Shown: positions 25,120-32,944 of the stretch, piece by piece
Numbering within the stretch: the first letter of the stretch is position 1
Layout: every line of letters starts with the position of its first letter
Source of the DNA: JABWBR01 sp036741235
GTDB lineage: Bacteria; Bacteroidota; Bacteroidia; Chitinophagales; Saprospiraceae
Direction: 5' to 3'
DNA: 44,264 nucleotides
Assembly (NCBI GenBank): GCA_036741235.1
Contig: DAINSQ010000016.1
Span: 1-44,264 of the forward strand
Made by a program: the position numbers and the translations under genes
The notes under the pieces: generated by a model
Seen by the model: the letters and a program-made list of their open reading frames with translations, nothing else
Told to the model about the DNA's origin: nothing
Databases searched by the model: none

Positions 25120-25124
25120 AGCCC

Positions 25125-26129
25125 ATGCCAACACGTCGTCGTTTTTTCAAGCAAGCATTCATCTCCTCGCTGGTTATCGGGGGAGGATTATCGGGATGCA
25201 GCACAGATAGCAGCCCTGCCGCTGGCAAACGCCGCAAACAGGCTGACCCGGCTGATCTGCCGGCGGTCATTGCCACCTGGAAAACCGAGGCTGCTGTGAG
25301 TAAGGCTGCCGAGACCTTGTTGCAGACCGGCAGCGCACTCGACGCGGTGGAAGCCGGGGCCCGGGTGGAAGAAGCCGACCCGAAAAACATGACTGTCGGC
25401 TATGGCGGGTTGCCCGACCGCGACGGCTTTGTGACGCTCGATGCCTGCATTATGGATCATCAGGGCAGGGCCGGCAGTGTAACCTTTTTGCAAGATATTA
25501 TGCATCCGGTTTCTGTGGCGCGCAAAGTGATGGAAACCACCCCCCACGTGATGCTTAGTGGAGAGGGGGCCCTGCAGTTTGCGCTGGAAAATGGTTTTGA
25601 GCGCACAAAACTACTGACACCCGAGGCTGAGGCGGCCTGGCAGCAATGGCTCAAAACAGCGCAATACAAACCTGTGGTCAACATTGATCGCCACGATACC
25701 TTCGGGTTGCTGGCTATCGATAAAATCGGCATTATATCGGGAGCCTGCACCACTAGCGGCTTGGCTTACAAAATGCATGGCCGGGTAGGCGATTCGCCCG
25801 TCATCGGAGCAGGGTTGTTTGTGGACAACGAAGTAGGCGGCGCTGTTGGCACAGGACTTGGCGAACTGGTGCTCAAAACGCTTGGGGCTTTCCTCATCGT
25901 AGAATTTATGCGTCAGGGCAAGTCGCCCCAGGAAGCCTGTGAGGCCGCCATACAACGCATCATCGACAAATACCCGGAAGTTAAGAAAGGAGATACCCAG
26001 GTGGGCTTCGTTGCGCTCGATAAAACGGGCGACATTGGCGCCGCCGCTATTTTACCGGGCTTTCAGTACACGCTTTTTCAACGCGAAAAATTGACTTCGG
26101 CAGATAATTTGCCGGGGGTGATGAAGTAA
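25125..26129 (+). CDS. N4-(beta-N-acetylglucosaminyl)-L-asparaginase, Tat lipoprotein
   Basis: A glycosylasparaginase/Ntn-hydrolase of the asparaginase-2 family, which cleaves the GlcNAc-Asn linkage left after glycoprotein breakdown. The 334-residue precursor should autocleave before Thr192 in the HDTFGLLAID motif, making Thr192 the N-terminal nucleophile of the beta subunit. The substrate-site GRVGDSPVIGAGLFVDNEVGGAVGTGLGE stretch is well conserved. The N-terminus has a twin-arginine motif (TRRRFFKQAF) and a lipobox LSGC, so it is likely exported folded by Tat and lipid-anchored. A small membrane protein gene follows after 7 bp. Confidence 0.92.
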   Translation: MPTRRRFFKQAFISSLVIGGGLSGCSTDSSPAAGKRRKQADPADLPAVIATWKTEAAVSKAAETLLQTGSALDAVEAGARVEEADPKNMTVGYGGLPDRDGFVTLDACIMDHQGRAGSVTFLQDIMHPVSVARKVMETTPHVMLSGEGALQFALENGFERTKLLTPEAEAAWQQWLKTAQYKPVVNIDRHDTFGLLAIDKIGIISGACTTSGLAYKMHGRVGDSPVIGAGLFVDNEVGGAVGTGLGELVLKTLGAFLIVEFMRQGKSPQEACEAAIQRIIDKYPEVKKGDTQVGFVALDKTGDIGAAAILPGFQYTLFQREKLTSADNLPGVMK

Positions 26130-26136
26130 AAGAAGT

Positions 26137-26406
26137 ATGCTCACCTTTTTGATCGTCTTCCTCCTCGTAGATGCGCTCATCCTGCTCTATCTGTACAAAC
26201 TCGCCTTTGTAGAGCGCTCCAACATGGCCGGAAAAAATCGCAGGCGTTTTTTTTTACTGCTAACAGTTGTGGCTATTTCACTTGCGCTCTATCGCTTTCA
26301 CCCGCCGTTGGCCTGTCTGTTGGCAGGTATACCCGCTTGTCTGGTAAGCGTTTTTGTGATTGCGCTGGGCATTGCCATGTTGACGCATAAAGGGCCGTGG
26401 AGGTAG
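26137..26406 (+). CDS. Small membrane protein of unknown function
   Basis: An 89-residue hydrophobic protein with about three membrane segments: residues 1-20, 38-53 and 58-80, separated by a basic loop AGKNRRRFF. It starts 7 bp after the glycosylasparaginase stop, suggesting one transcript. I recognise no family. The short spacing and consistent hydrophobic pattern favour a real gene. Confidence 0.65.
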   Translation: MLTFLIVFLLVDALILLYLYKLAFVERSNMAGKNRRRFFLLLTVVAISLALYRFHPPLACLLAGIPACLVSVFVIALGIAMLTHKGPWR

Positions 26407-26442
26407 TGTTTTGGGATTAAACCCCGGGCTATATGCAGGTTT

Positions 26443-26513
26443 TTAACAATTGTTAATCTCCTCTCGTAGTATTTTCTTAAAAAAGATTAACACGGCATGA
26501 CCGGCAGATTAAC
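26443..26513. promoter_or_regulatory. Candidate operator cluster: 14-bp palindrome and three GTTAATCT/AGATTAAC sites
   Basis: TTAACAATTGTTAA at 26443-26456 is a perfect 14-bp palindrome. The overlapping octamer GTTAATCT (26452-26459) recurs inverted as AGATTAAC at 26484-26491 and again at 26506-26513. These precede a -7-like TATTTTTA at 26547-26554 and the lipoprotein ATG at 26599. The arrangement looks like repeated binding sites for a dimeric regulator, but the protein is unknown. Confidence 0.45.
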
Positions 26514-26598
26514 CTGTCGATAACGGTTTTTGGCGTTTTTACCCGGTATTTTTAGGGGAAATAGTATAACATTATTTTACTACTAAAAATCAATCGGT

Positions 26599-27126
26599 AT
26601 GAAAACGCAATGCTCAATGATCGCGGCCATGGCTATCTTACTGTTGACCACCTCTTGTATCAGCGTATCGCGCCACTCTTTCTACAAATCGCCGGAATTC
26701 AACGAAAAAGGATCCATTAAAGTTGTCACGACCAACACCAACGACCTGGTGCTGGGCAAGCTGGAGCACCAGTTGTCCCGCAGCGGCTTCACTGTTATTG
26801 CCGACAACCGGATTACCGGGAATATTCCTGCGGGGGTATCGGTAGTTACCACATTTGACAGCACCTACCAGATCAACAATTACCAGATGGTATCGATGCA
26901 AATTTTTGATAAAAAAGACGCTGACTACATCATCCGGTACCAGGTTACGCAGGCGGCATCGTTTACCAAAATTGCCTATGCCAACCTCGATATTGAAGTA
27001 ATCAATGCGGAGACCGGCAAAACGGAGGCCTCGTACAATTTCTGGCAGAACCCGGTAATGGGCATTGGCAAACGCCGTGCTGACAAGGTACTGCGGGATT
27101 TTGCGGAGAAATTGGCGGGAAAGTGA
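26599..27126 (+). CDS. Lipoprotein of unknown function
   Basis: A 175-residue lipoprotein with a signal peptide and lipobox LTTSC (Cys20). The mature part contains DLVLGKLEHQLSRSGFTVIAD, then YIIRYQVTQAA, and ends AEKLAGK. This suggests the fold of outer-membrane-associated lipoproteins related to LpoB/CsgG-type or DUF4136 domains, in which a conserved strand-helix pattern is followed by INAETGK. I would not name a family with certainty. It is preceded by an unusual cluster of inverted repeats that may control it, and its end is 9 bp from the end of the convergent gene at 27136. Confidence 0.75.
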   Translation: MKTQCSMIAAMAILLLTTSCISVSRHSFYKSPEFNEKGSIKVVTTNTNDLVLGKLEHQLSRSGFTVIADNRITGNIPAGVSVVTTFDSTYQINNYQMVSMQIFDKKDADYIIRYQVTQAASFTKIAYANLDIEVINAETGKTEASYNFWQNPVMGIGKRRADKVLRDFAEKLAGK

Positions 27127-27135
27127 TTTTTTTAT

Positions 27136-28632
27136 TCAAGGATTTTGCTCCATCTCCCCCCGCATCCGCCGTCTAAAATCCACAATGCGCAATAGTTGCT
27201 CTACTTCGGCCTGCCAGTTGTGCCACACGGGTGAGTTAAACGGCCAGCCTTTTTGCAGCGCGTCATACAAGGAAGGCCTGCAGGCATAGGCTGCCGACGA
27301 TAGCAATTGCTTGTAATGCCAGAGGCGCCAGCCGTAGCTTTTTGAAGAAGCTATAAGTTGTTGAAATCCGGTAATCACGGCGGCGGTCAGCTTGTCATCC
27401 CAAAAATGGCCGGGGTGGGTGAGCAATAGAAAAATCGGGGAGCGTTCCGGGAGGGGCGCTCCTGCTTCTTTCACCGCTTCAAAGGCAAGCCGGCTGAAAT
27501 CGGCGTGAGGGACTAGCGATAGTAAGCGACTTTTAGTTGTCGTCATTTTAAACTGGGGGTTGTTATCTTTCAACCAGTGGGCCATAATAGCCGTGGCCCA
27601 TTTGGTATTGCGATGGCCCGCCACGGCTTCTTCGATTGCCTCTGCCAGTTCAGGCGACAATCGCGAATAAAAGGTTTCCGGCGGTATGCCGAAGTGTGCC
27701 TCCCAATGTTGGGGCGTTAAACGGGACACTAGTTGTCGCAGCCAATCGGCGCCTTTGCCGCTCTCCGGGCCGATGCCCGCGCGTATCAGCGAATCAGGTA
27801 GCCGGGAGGGAGTTTTTATTTTGATCTTTCCAGCGGGGGATAACTCCAGCCAGTCCTTACCGTATTTCCAGAGTTGTTGTGATAGAGCCGAATCTGGTAA
27901 TGCAGCCAGCAAAGTAGAGGCGACCTGTCGGACTTCTTTGCGGCCGTCATCGAGGCAAGATTCCAGAAAAGGCTCGTCGTCAGGAGATATTCCCATTTCC
28001 AGGGTTTTTAGAAAAACAACGCGATCGGCGGCAATTTCTTCGCTCCACGAAGCCTCGAGGAGTTGTCGTGCCCGTTCAGGATTATTTTGACGCAAATAGA
28101 CCAACGCGGCCCGGCGTTGGTCGCGGAGGTTTGAAGAATGCCAGGCATCAACATCGGGGATGCCAAAAAATGGCTGCCAGGCGGTATTTTGCGGCGCCAG
28201 CCATCTGCCTCGCGGTCCCATGAGATCGCTTACTTGCGGCCATAGTGCCGGTTGCTGCAAACACCGGTCAAACAAGGGGGGCAGGCACTCCGGGGGGATG
28301 TGGTAGTTGGCGCGGCCCAGCAGTAACAGCCATTCTTCGAGAGCGGGAGCATAACTGCCTTCCAGGATACGACCCAACGTACGGGCTGCCTGGGGTGGGC
28401 ATGGGCGCTCCGCAGTTGCATCAAAAGGCTCAGGCAAAACATAGACATTTTGCGGCGGCTGGTACCCCACCCTGCTAATTTGCCGCCATACAACCGCCCC
28501 CTCAAGGATTACCCTGGCAAGCGGCGCCGACAAATCAATACCCCGGGCGGCCAGCGCCTTCGACAATTCGGGGCTGGGCTGCGCCCGTTCAGCGCCCAAT
28601 AAAGCGATCTGTATGAGTTGATTCCATGACAT
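27136..28632 (-). CDS. DUF5691-like protein
   Basis: A 498-residue soluble protein with no signal peptide. The N-terminus WNQLIQIALLGAERAQP and the following VVWRQ segment resemble DUF5691 proteins. In actinobacteria and cyanobacteria these often sit beside a SWIM zinc-finger protein and a MoxR-type AAA ATPase. The middle has HEAT-like helical repeats (EPFLESCLDDGRKEVRQVAS and ERARQLLEASWSEE). Here none of the usual partners is adjacent. The function of the family is unknown. Confidence 0.6.
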   Translation of the reverse strand: MSWNQLIQIALLGAERAQPSPELSKALAARGIDLSAPLARVILEGAVVWRQISRVGYQPPQNVYVLPEPFDATAERPCPPQAARTLGRILEGSYAPALEEWLLLLGRANYHIPPECLPPLFDRCLQQPALWPQVSDLMGPRGRWLAPQNTAWQPFFGIPDVDAWHSSNLRDQRRAALVYLRQNNPERARQLLEASWSEEIAADRVVFLKTLEMGISPDDEPFLESCLDDGRKEVRQVASTLLAALPDSALSQQLWKYGKDWLELSPAGKIKIKTPSRLPDSLIRAGIGPESGKGADWLRQLVSRLTPQHWEAHFGIPPETFYSRLSPELAEAIEEAVAGHRNTKWATAIMAHWLKDNNPQFKMTTTKSRLLSLVPHADFSRLAFEAVKEAGAPLPERSPIFLLLTHPGHFWDDKLTAAVITGFQQLIASSKSYGWRLWHYKQLLSSAAYACRPSLYDALQKGWPFNSPVWHNWQAEVEQLLRIVDFRRRMRGEMEQNP

Positions 28633-28726
28633 TGACTACGAATATAAGCAAAAACTCGTATTTTAGTTGATCAAACAATGCTGGAATTGGTTGTACTGCA
28701 AGCACAAACACTAAAAAGTATCGCCT

Positions 28727-28939
28727 ATGCACTATCTGTCACTCAGTTCCTGGATTTTTTCAGCCCTTATGCTGCTGGTCATTTTGTTGTTTTTATACCC
28801 TGCGACTTGGCTGGTTGGGCTAAGCATGATTATATTGCCGATTCTAATTTTTGCACAAGCAATTATAGTACTCCGGGCTGACAATGGGCAGAGTGCCCAG
28901 CATGATAGCCGGGAGGGTGATTGGTACGAAAACAAATAA
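28727..28939 (+). CDS. Small two-TM membrane protein
   Basis: A 70-residue protein with two hydrophobic helices (about residues 8-26 and 28-49) and a short polar tail SAQHDSREGDWYENK. It lies 6 bp upstream of the SGNH hydrolase gene, which supports a real first gene of a four-gene operon. No family is recognised. Confidence 0.55.
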   Translation: MHYLSLSSWIFSALMLLVILLFLYPATWLVGLSMIILPILIFAQAIIVLRADNGQSAQHDSREGDWYENK

Positions 28940-28945
28940 AAAAAT

Positions 28946-29692
28946 ATGGAACGCAGACAGTTTATCAAAAAAACCGCTCTTGCTGCATTTATCGCCACCG
29001 AACTGCCGCAACTGATTCAGGCGGCCAATCCGCACCAGCAAGTTGTTCAACCCCTGGAAGAAAATGCTACTATACTCTTTCAGGGAGACTCGATTACCGA
29101 TGCGGGCCGCAGTCGCGAGGTGTTGGAGGCAAACCATCCTGCTGCGCTAGGGAACGGTTATGTTCATATGATAGCTGCATCCATGCTCGCGCGCAATCCC
29201 GACAAGCAATACCAGTTTTTCAACCGCGGCGTAAGCGGCAACAAAGTATTCCAATTAGCGGAGCGTTGGGACAAAGACTGCCTGCAACTCAATCCCGGGT
29301 TGTTAAGTATTCTCATCGGCGTGAATGACTTTTGGCATACCCTTACGCACGGCTACACGGGCACGGCAGAAACCTATAACGAAGATTTACGGGCTTTGTT
29401 GGACCGAACAAAAAAAGCGCTTCCCAATGTGCGGCTAGTCTTGGGAGAGCCATTTTACGTAAAAGGGGGCACAGCCATCGAGGCAGAGCAATCTGTTGGA
29501 ATCAGACCATATCAAGAGGTTGTCAAGGGGCTTTCCGACGATTACAAGGCCATCATAATTCCTTTTCAGACCATCTTTAATGAAGCGCTGGTAGGGGCTT
29601 CGGTTGACTATTGGTGTCCCGACGGCGTACATCCATCCATTGCTGGTAACTACCTGATGGCGGAGGCCTGGATGTATACATTGGGTTTATAA
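28946..29692 (+). CDS. SGNH/GDSL hydrolase, probable Tat export
   Basis: A 248-residue esterase/lipase-type enzyme. The Block I motif is FQGDSITDAG with nucleophile Ser49. Block III is IGVNDFW, and the catalytic Asp226 and His229 lie in DGVHPS. The N-terminus has the twin-arginine motif ERRQFIKKT before a hydrophobic stretch, so it is probably exported folded via Tat. SGNH enzymes remove acetyl or acyl groups from sugars and lipids or hydrolyse small esters. It begins 6 bp after the small membrane protein and ends 11 bp before the ATP-grasp gene. Confidence 0.85.
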   Translation: MERRQFIKKTALAAFIATELPQLIQAANPHQQVVQPLEENATILFQGDSITDAGRSREVLEANHPAALGNGYVHMIAASMLARNPDKQYQFFNRGVSGNKVFQLAERWDKDCLQLNPGLLSILIGVNDFWHTLTHGYTGTAETYNEDLRALLDRTKKALPNVRLVLGEPFYVKGGTAIEAEQSVGIRPYQEVVKGLSDDYKAIIIPFQTIFNEALVGASVDYWCPDGVHPSIAGNYLMAEAWMYTLGL

Positions 29693-29703
29693 TTATATCG
29701 GCT

Positions 29704-30924
29704 ATGGTATTTGTCGTCTACGTCGCACCTAATTACACGGAAAATGCGTTGCGGTTTATCGAAAAACTGGCACAGTTACCTGACGCCAGGCTGGGGCTCA
29801 TCAGCCAGGAGCCGGTGGAGTGGCTGAGTCCGGCGCTACAATCGCGTATCGTTGCTTTTCAGCGCGTTGAAAGCGTATTTGATGCAGGGCAGTTGTTATC
29901 AGCGGCAAAAAGCCTGCAATCCCGGCAGGGCAGTATTCACCGTATTATTGGCGCAGTAGAACAGGTACAGGTGCCCGTGGCCGAAGTACGGGAGGTTTTG
30001 GGCATTGAGGGGATGAGCGTGGAGACCATGCGCAACTTTCGCGACAAATCGCTGATGAAAAACTTGTTGCGAAAAGCCGGCTTGCCCTGTGCCCGGCATT
30101 GTCTGGCCGTAAATGCGGCCGATGCGCTGGGATTTGCGGAAGAAGCGGGAATGCCCCTGGTGGTAAAGCCGCCCGACGGCGCTGCCGCGCAGGCTACTTT
30201 CAAAGTCCGTTCAATTGACGAATTGGCCGCTGTATTGTCTCAAAGCCCGCCCGCAGAGGAAAAGCCGTTGTTGCTTGAAGAGTTCATTACCGGCAGTGAA
30301 CACTCTTTTGATACCTATTCGCTTAAAGGCCTTCCGCAGTTTCACACCATTTCCAATTACTACCCCACGCCGCTGGAAGTATTGCAGGAACCCTGGATAC
30401 AATGGCAAGTGGTACTTCCCCGGGAAGTTGAAGCCCCCGAATACGACGACATTCGCAGTGCCGCTTTTCGCACGCTTGAGGTGTTGGGCATGCAAACGGC
30501 GATGAGCCATATGGAGTGGTTCAGGCGCAAAGACGGCTCCATCGCCATCTCGGAGGTGGCGGCCCGCCCTCCCGGCGCGCAGTTCACAACCCTGATCTCC
30601 CGTGCCAACGACTTTGACTCGATCACTGCCTGGGCCAGGTTGATGATCTTCGGCGAATTTACGCCGCCTGCCAGGCAATATGCTGTTGGGGCGGCTTACC
30701 TTAGAGGACAGGGCCAGGGTAAAGTGGTATCGGTGAGCGGGCTTGATGCTGTCAACCGCGAAGTCGGCCATCTGTTTACCGATGTTAAAATCCCTAAAAT
30801 CGGCCAGGACAAAGCCCCTACATACGAAGGAGAAGGTTTTATCATCCTGCGCCACCCCGATACTGTAGTAGTCAAGGAGGCATTGAAAAAAGTAATTTCT
30901 ACCGTTCAGGTGAGATTGGGATAA
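29704..30924 (+). CDS. ATP-grasp domain ligase
   Basis: A 406-residue protein with a Rossmann-like N-terminal domain and an ATP-grasp fold. The nucleotide-binding strand is AGMPLVVKPPDGAAAQATFKV, around residues 149-169, followed by LLLEEFITGSEHSFDTYS. The metal site is AISEVAARPPGAQ near residue 280. ATP-grasp enzymes activate a carboxylate as acyl phosphate and join it to an amine or similar nucleophile. It looks like the carbamoyl-phosphate/biotin carboxylase-like subgroup that often works in specialised metabolism; I cannot name the substrates. It has no signal peptide and is cytoplasmic. Gaps of 11 and 19 bp to its neighbours indicate an operon. Confidence 0.82.
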   Translation: MVFVVYVAPNYTENALRFIEKLAQLPDARLGLISQEPVEWLSPALQSRIVAFQRVESVFDAGQLLSAAKSLQSRQGSIHRIIGAVEQVQVPVAEVREVLGIEGMSVETMRNFRDKSLMKNLLRKAGLPCARHCLAVNAADALGFAEEAGMPLVVKPPDGAAAQATFKVRSIDELAAVLSQSPPAEEKPLLLEEFITGSEHSFDTYSLKGLPQFHTISNYYPTPLEVLQEPWIQWQVVLPREVEAPEYDDIRSAAFRTLEVLGMQTAMSHMEWFRRKDGSIAISEVAARPPGAQFTTLISRANDFDSITAWARLMIFGEFTPPARQYAVGAAYLRGQGQGKVVSVSGLDAVNREVGHLFTDVKIPKIGQDKAPTYEGEGFIILRHPDTVVVKEALKKVISTVQVRLG

Positions 30925-30943
30925 ACCAAACACGCATTGTCGT

Positions 30944-31894
30944 ATGACAACTGGCGAAGCCGCACTGAAAAACACCGCAGCCCCGCCTGCTCCCTGGGAA
31001 GCCGTGGCTGCTGAAGCCATTGGTTCAAACCGGCGGATGGCGCTACGCGACTATATTCAAACCCTGGATCCCCGGCGTGACTGCCAGCAAATTGCCTATT
31101 TGACCACCTGTTACGAATTTCCGTGGGACACCACCCGCTCGCTTGAGTTAGCGCTGTTTCGGGTATTCGGCGTAGCCAAAGGCACGCCGTTGCTGGTACA
31201 AACCGGTGAATTCGTAAAGCGTACGCAAAAGCGGTATGACGACACTGTGCTTATACTGGCCGAAATACTGGAAAGCGGCGGCTATGATACCGTTCGCGGG
31301 CAGGCTGCGCTGGCGCGCATGAACAAACAACACGGGCGGTATACCATTCCCAACGACGAATACCTCTATACGCTTTCTACTTTTATTTTCGAGCCCATTC
31401 GCTGGATGGATCAATATGGCTGGCGGGCCTATACCGAAAAGGAAAAACAGGCCGGTTATTACTTTTGGCGCGAGCTCGGAAGGCGGATGGGCATCAGGGA
31501 TATTCCCCATAGTTTAGAGGCCTTTGAGCAATTCAATCGCGATTACGAAGCCGCCCAATTTCGCTATTCGCCTGACAACAAAATCATAGCTTCTGCAACG
31601 CTCAACCTCATGTTGTCATGGTTTTTGCCAAAAAGCCTGTATTGGATAGGTTCGCCTTTTGTGCGCGCACTGCTCGATGAGGCGTTGTTATCTGCCGTGG
31701 GCATGCAGCCCGCGCCCAGGTTGTTACAAGCTTTGGTAAAAGGCGCCCTGCGCTTACGCGCCCGCCTGATCAGGCTTTTGCCGGCGCGACGCAAGCCACG
31801 GCTAATGACTAACATGAAAAACCGAACCTATCCCGACGGTTATATAATTGCCGAACTCGGCGCCCACGGCGCTAAAGATGCACCAGTCGCGTAG
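30944..31894 (+). CDS. MpaB/rubber-oxygenase-like (DUF2236) protein
   Basis: A 316-residue helical protein of the DUF2236/oxygenase MpaB family. The conserved region reads ALARMNKQHGRYTIPNDEYLY, with His in NKQHGRY, the probable heme-ligand/active region. STFIFEPIRWMDQYGWRA and FWRELGRRMGI follow. Relatives include latex-clearing protein Lcp, which is a heme b oxygenase, and fungal MpaB, which cleaves a farnesyl double bond. The target here is unknown. It closes the four-gene operon that starts at 28727. Its final 23 bp overlap the convergent araC gene. Confidence 0.75.
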   Translation: MTTGEAALKNTAAPPAPWEAVAAEAIGSNRRMALRDYIQTLDPRRDCQQIAYLTTCYEFPWDTTRSLELALFRVFGVAKGTPLLVQTGEFVKRTQKRYDDTVLILAEILESGGYDTVRGQAALARMNKQHGRYTIPNDEYLYTLSTFIFEPIRWMDQYGWRAYTEKEKQAGYYFWRELGRRMGIRDIPHSLEAFEQFNRDYEAAQFRYSPDNKIIASATLNLMLSWFLPKSLYWIGSPFVRALLDEALLSAVGMQPAPRLLQALVKGALRLRARLIRLLPARRKPRLMTNMKNRTYPDGYIIAELGAHGAKDAPVA

Positions 31895-32849
31895 CATACT
31901 TCACCGGGTGTACTACCTCATTGACCTGTGTTTTGCCGGGCAGAAACTGCCAGGGTGTCACCTGCTTGGTCCAGTTGAATTCGTTTTTTTCGAGGTAGCG
32001 TTTGCGATATTCTACCGGCGTACATGAGCGGTATTTTTTAAACAAACGGTTAAAATTAGCGAGATTATTGAAACCCGATTTGGCGCAAATCAGGGCAATC
32101 GTATCATCGGTATCAAGTAGCAGTTTACACGCGTGGCCGATTCGGAGGTCTATTAAAAAATGTGTAAAACTTCGGAATGCGTATTTTTGGAAAAAATGGC
32201 TAAAAGCCGACTCGCTCATATGAACCTGGGCCGAAACGTCGGCGATTTTTAAATCCGGGTTGGTAAAGTGTTTGAGAATGTAAGTATACGCCACCTGAAT
32301 CCGGTTGCTCTCCGAGCGCTGGGCGCCCGGTGAAAAACCCTCGCTGGCCAGAAAGCCTGATTCTGTGCTATTCGACAGTAGGTCCAGTAATTGAAAAAAA
32401 GCGATGATGTTGGAAAAACCTTTATCCTCCGTGAGGCTGAGCATAATTTGCATGGCTTCTTCGAATGTTTTGCCGTGAAATTTGATACCCCGGCTTGCAT
32501 CGCGCAGCAATTTTCGGATTTTGAAGAAGCGCTCTTTCTGAAACATTTGCCCGCTGAATAAATCCATCGCAAACTGAATTGTAATAACCCGGTAAGGCTG
32601 CCCGCTATCCTGCAGGTGTTGATCGCCATCCCATTTATGGTACAAATAAGGCCCTAGCAATACCAGGTCGCAATCGGTGTAGCGGGCAGTAGAATCGCCC
32701 ACAATTCGAGTTCCCGACATACCGGCTATGAGGTTGAGTTCGTATTCCGGGTGATTGTGAATGGGGTAGTCGAATCCGTTGCAAACGGAATCCAACACCA
32801 CAAAAACGTCTTGCGATTTGAGCGGCGTTATCTCGCGGTAGATATTCAT
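31872..32849 (-). CDS. AraC family transcriptional regulator
   Basis: The protein has a cupin-like N-terminal sensor (YPIHNHPEYELNLIAG and DLVLLGPYLYHKW) and a C-terminal double helix-turn-helix. Its first helix pair is IADVSAQVHMSESAFSHFFQ, the second IALICAKSGFNNLANFNRLF, and it ends TPVEYRKRY. These proteins bind DNA in response to a small ligand. The start is placed at 32849 (325 aa) because upstream residues lack family character. An alternative ATG at 32903 adds 18 residues and would cover the GATAAGT repeats. It is divergent from susC with only 95 bp between starts, so it is the likely regulator of the locus. Confidence 0.88.
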   Translation of the reverse strand: MNIYREITPLKSQDVFVVLDSVCNGFDYPIHNHPEYELNLIAGMSGTRIVGDSTARYTDCDLVLLGPYLYHKWDGDQHLQDSGQPYRVITIQFAMDLFSGQMFQKERFFKIRKLLRDASRGIKFHGKTFEEAMQIMLSLTEDKGFSNIIAFFQLLDLLSNSTESGFLASEGFSPGAQRSESNRIQVAYTYILKHFTNPDLKIADVSAQVHMSESAFSHFFQKYAFRSFTHFLIDLRIGHACKLLLDTDDTIALICAKSGFNNLANFNRLFKKYRSCTPVEYRKRYLEKNEFNWTKQVTPWQFLPGKTQVNEVVHPVKYATRLVHL

Positions 32850-32858
32850 AGCGCAATT

Positions 32859-32885
32859 GATAAGTGATAAGTCAGGCTGATAAGT
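32859..32885. promoter_or_regulatory. Three GATAAGT direct repeats between araC and susC
   Basis: GATAAGT occurs at 32859-32865, 32866-32872 and 32879-32885, the last two separated by six bases. AraC proteins commonly bind paired direct half-sites. The cluster is a candidate operator for the divergent araC/susC pair. If araC starts at 32903, the repeats would lie inside its coding region, which weakens the case. Confidence 0.42.
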
Positions 32886-32944
32886 TTTGATTATACTATT
32901 CACGAAAGTACTATTTATCTACTTAATTATATTATTTCGGCGTT

